Positions 62,962 to 64,000 of a stretch of 64,000 nt of DNA are shown piece after piece. The position numbers and the translations under genes are program-made. Each line of letters opens with the position of its first letter. The stretch's first letter is position 1. The notes under the pieces are model-generated. The model was not told where the DNA came from and did not search any database. It saw only the letters and a list, made by a program, of their open reading frames with translations. The DNA comes from an uncultured Victivallis sp. Lineage in GTDB: Bacteria > Verrucomicrobiota > Lentisphaeria > Victivallales > Victivallaceae. The stretch lies in the NCBI RefSeq assembly GCF_944391105.1, contig NZ_CALXSK010000002.1, positions 1 through 64,000 of the forward strand. The letters are read 5' to 3'.

Positions 62962-62976
62962 TTGTTTTTCCATAAT
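62948..62976 (+). promoter_or_regulatory. Promoter of the nucleoside hydrolase
   Basis: TTGTTT (62948-62953), 17-base spacer, CATAAT (62971-62976), 39 bases before the start. The third TTTGTCG copy overlaps the region just after the -35. Confidence 0.45.
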
Positions 62977-63015
62977 TAAAACAGACAACACATTGACAAT
63001 GAGGTTTCCTGAACA

Positions 63016-63999
63016 ATGAACGACAATGCGGACCGGAAGATGGAAAAAATCGATATCATTCTCGATACCGACACTTACAATGAAATGGATGATCAGTTCG
63101 CGGTTCTCTGGGCGCTGGCTGCATCCGGGCAGTTGAGCGTGCGCGCCCTGACCGCCGCACCTTTTTTCAACGACCGTTCCGTATCGCCCGCTGACGGTAT
63201 GGAGAAAAGTTATCAGGAGCTTGTTCGGATCGCCGGTCTGGTGGATCGTGAATCCGCCGGACTGATTTACCGGGGAGCTCCGGGGTATCTGCCGGATTGC
63301 CGCACGCCGGTGATCTCTCCCGCCGCGGAACGCATTGTCGAGCTTGCACGCGAGGCCGGCAGATGCGGCCGCCGGTTGAAGATTCTCGGAATCGCGGCTC
63401 TCACGAATGTGGCTTCGGCGCTCCTGATCGCGCCGGAGATCGCCGAGGTCGTCGAGGTGATCTGGCTCGGCGGCCAGCCTTATGACTGGCCGACGCAGGA
63501 TGAGTTCAATTTCCGGCAGGACGTCGCCGCCGTCCGGGTGGTTTTTGAATCGGGTGCGCTGTTGGCGCACATCCCCTGCATTCACGGCGCCGAAACGCTG
63601 ATCATGACCCTTCCGGAACTGGAAGAACGCTGTTTCCTTCCCGGCAGGGTCGGAAATTACCTGCGGAACCTCGCCGTGCAGTTCATGCGTCGGGGAGGCA
63701 GTCGCATCATCTGGGATATTTCGACGGTGGCGTATCTGTGCGTTCCGGAAGCGTTTGTTCTGGATGTGGTCGCGTTGCCGTGTCTGGGGGCGGATGGCCG
63801 GTGGATTGCCGGTTCCGATTCGGGGCGGCGCGCGAGGTTCGTGCGGCACATTGAACGGGATCCTGTGTTCGACCGGCTTTTCGACCGGCTTCAGGAGTTG
63901 AGTGACTCTTCCTCGCCGGGGCTGCATCGGCTGGCCGCTCCACGCGGCGTGTTCGGTGACGGGGAGAGCGGTTACAGGCAGGTTCCGGCGATCGGATGA
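63016..63999 (+). CDS. Nucleoside hydrolase, IunH-like
   Basis: This 327-residue protein has an inosine/uridine-preferring hydrolase fold. The calcium-binding N-terminal motif is DTDTYNEMDDQFA instead of the usual DTDPGxDD. GIAALTNVASALLIAP and EVIWLGGQPYD match the family core. It would hydrolyse the N-glycosidic bond of a nucleoside or of a related ribosyl compound. It lies behind an AraC regulator, so a sugar-like inducer is likely. The stop ends one base before the window edge. Confidence 0.88.
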   Translation: MNDNADRKMEKIDIILDTDTYNEMDDQFAVLWALAASGQLSVRALTAAPFFNDRSVSPADGMEKSYQELVRIAGLVDRESAGLIYRGAPGYLPDCRTPVISPAAERIVELAREAGRCGRRLKILGIAALTNVASALLIAPEIAEVVEVIWLGGQPYDWPTQDEFNFRQDVAAVRVVFESGALLAHIPCIHGAETLIMTLPELEERCFLPGRVGNYLRNLAVQFMRRGGSRIIWDISTVAYLCVPEAFVLDVVALPCLGADGRWIAGSDSGRRARFVRHIERDPVFDRLFDRLQELSDSSSPGLHRLAAPRGVFGDGESGYRQVPAIG

Positions 64000-64000
64000 A

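Overview
The window looks like a chromosomal segment of a GC-rich, Gram-negative, carbohydrate-degrading bacterium of the Planctomycetes-Verrucomicrobia-Chlamydiae group. The best fit is Lentisphaerota, near Victivallis. This is inferred from three pseudopilin-like proteins with the [10 protein letters not shown]-terminus and a C-terminal H-X9-DG signature, LacI-linked secreted carbohydrate-active enzymes, a PPi-dependent phosphofructokinase, a type III glutamine synthetase and many lipoproteins. No rRNA, tRNA, CRISPR array, IS transposase or prophage was recognised. Genes are densely packed, with many ATGA stop/start overlaps.

Layout. 1-6.4 kb: a 5'-damaged pseudopilin gene, then a minus-strand cassette LacI regulator > pseudopilin > two tandem beta-helix pectate-lyase-like proteins. 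The pseudopilin carries a 339-bp in-frame insertion that duplicates its FTLIELLVV signal. 6.4-9.3 kb: an OmpR-type two-component pair and a small HTH protein. 9.4-15.4 kb: a very large GH2 beta-mannosidase-like enzyme, an AraC regulator and an S41 protease lipoprotein. 15.5-19.0 kb: pfp and gatC-gatA. 19.0-22.7 kb: a LysR regulator facing an SDR, a flavoprotein and an alpha/beta hydrolase. 22.7-26.5 kb: a second LacI > pseudopilin > glycosidase cassette, with a consensus promoter and a palindromic operator candidate.

26.7-35 kb is housekeeping: pyrR-pyrB-pyrC with an M20 amidohydrolase, an NhaC-type antiporter, ligA and asd. 35-41 kb holds glnN (type III), small membrane proteins, and a tryptophan-rich 28-residue-repeat lipoprotein coupled to a proline-rich membrane protein. 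41-58.8 kb: glycerol-1-phosphate dehydrogenase, aconitase, ung, a eukaryote-type HisA, gyrA, folP, the c-di-AMP module cdaA/ybbR, a SurA/PpiD-like protein, a double-domain SpeD, an RdgC-like protein, trmB, tyrS and a lactonase. 58.8-64 kb: a frameshifted M50/HlyD export protein with its small adaptor, a GtrA-like protein, and an AraC regulator followed by a nucleoside hydrolase.

The most unusual content is the co-organisation of LacI regulators, H-X9-DG pseudopilins and secreted carbohydrate enzymes as translationally coupled cassettes, found twice within 26 kb, together with the coding insertion inside one of those pseudopilins. The cassettes suggest substrate-specific pseudopilins made together with the enzymes they may help to export or display. 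That function is inference.
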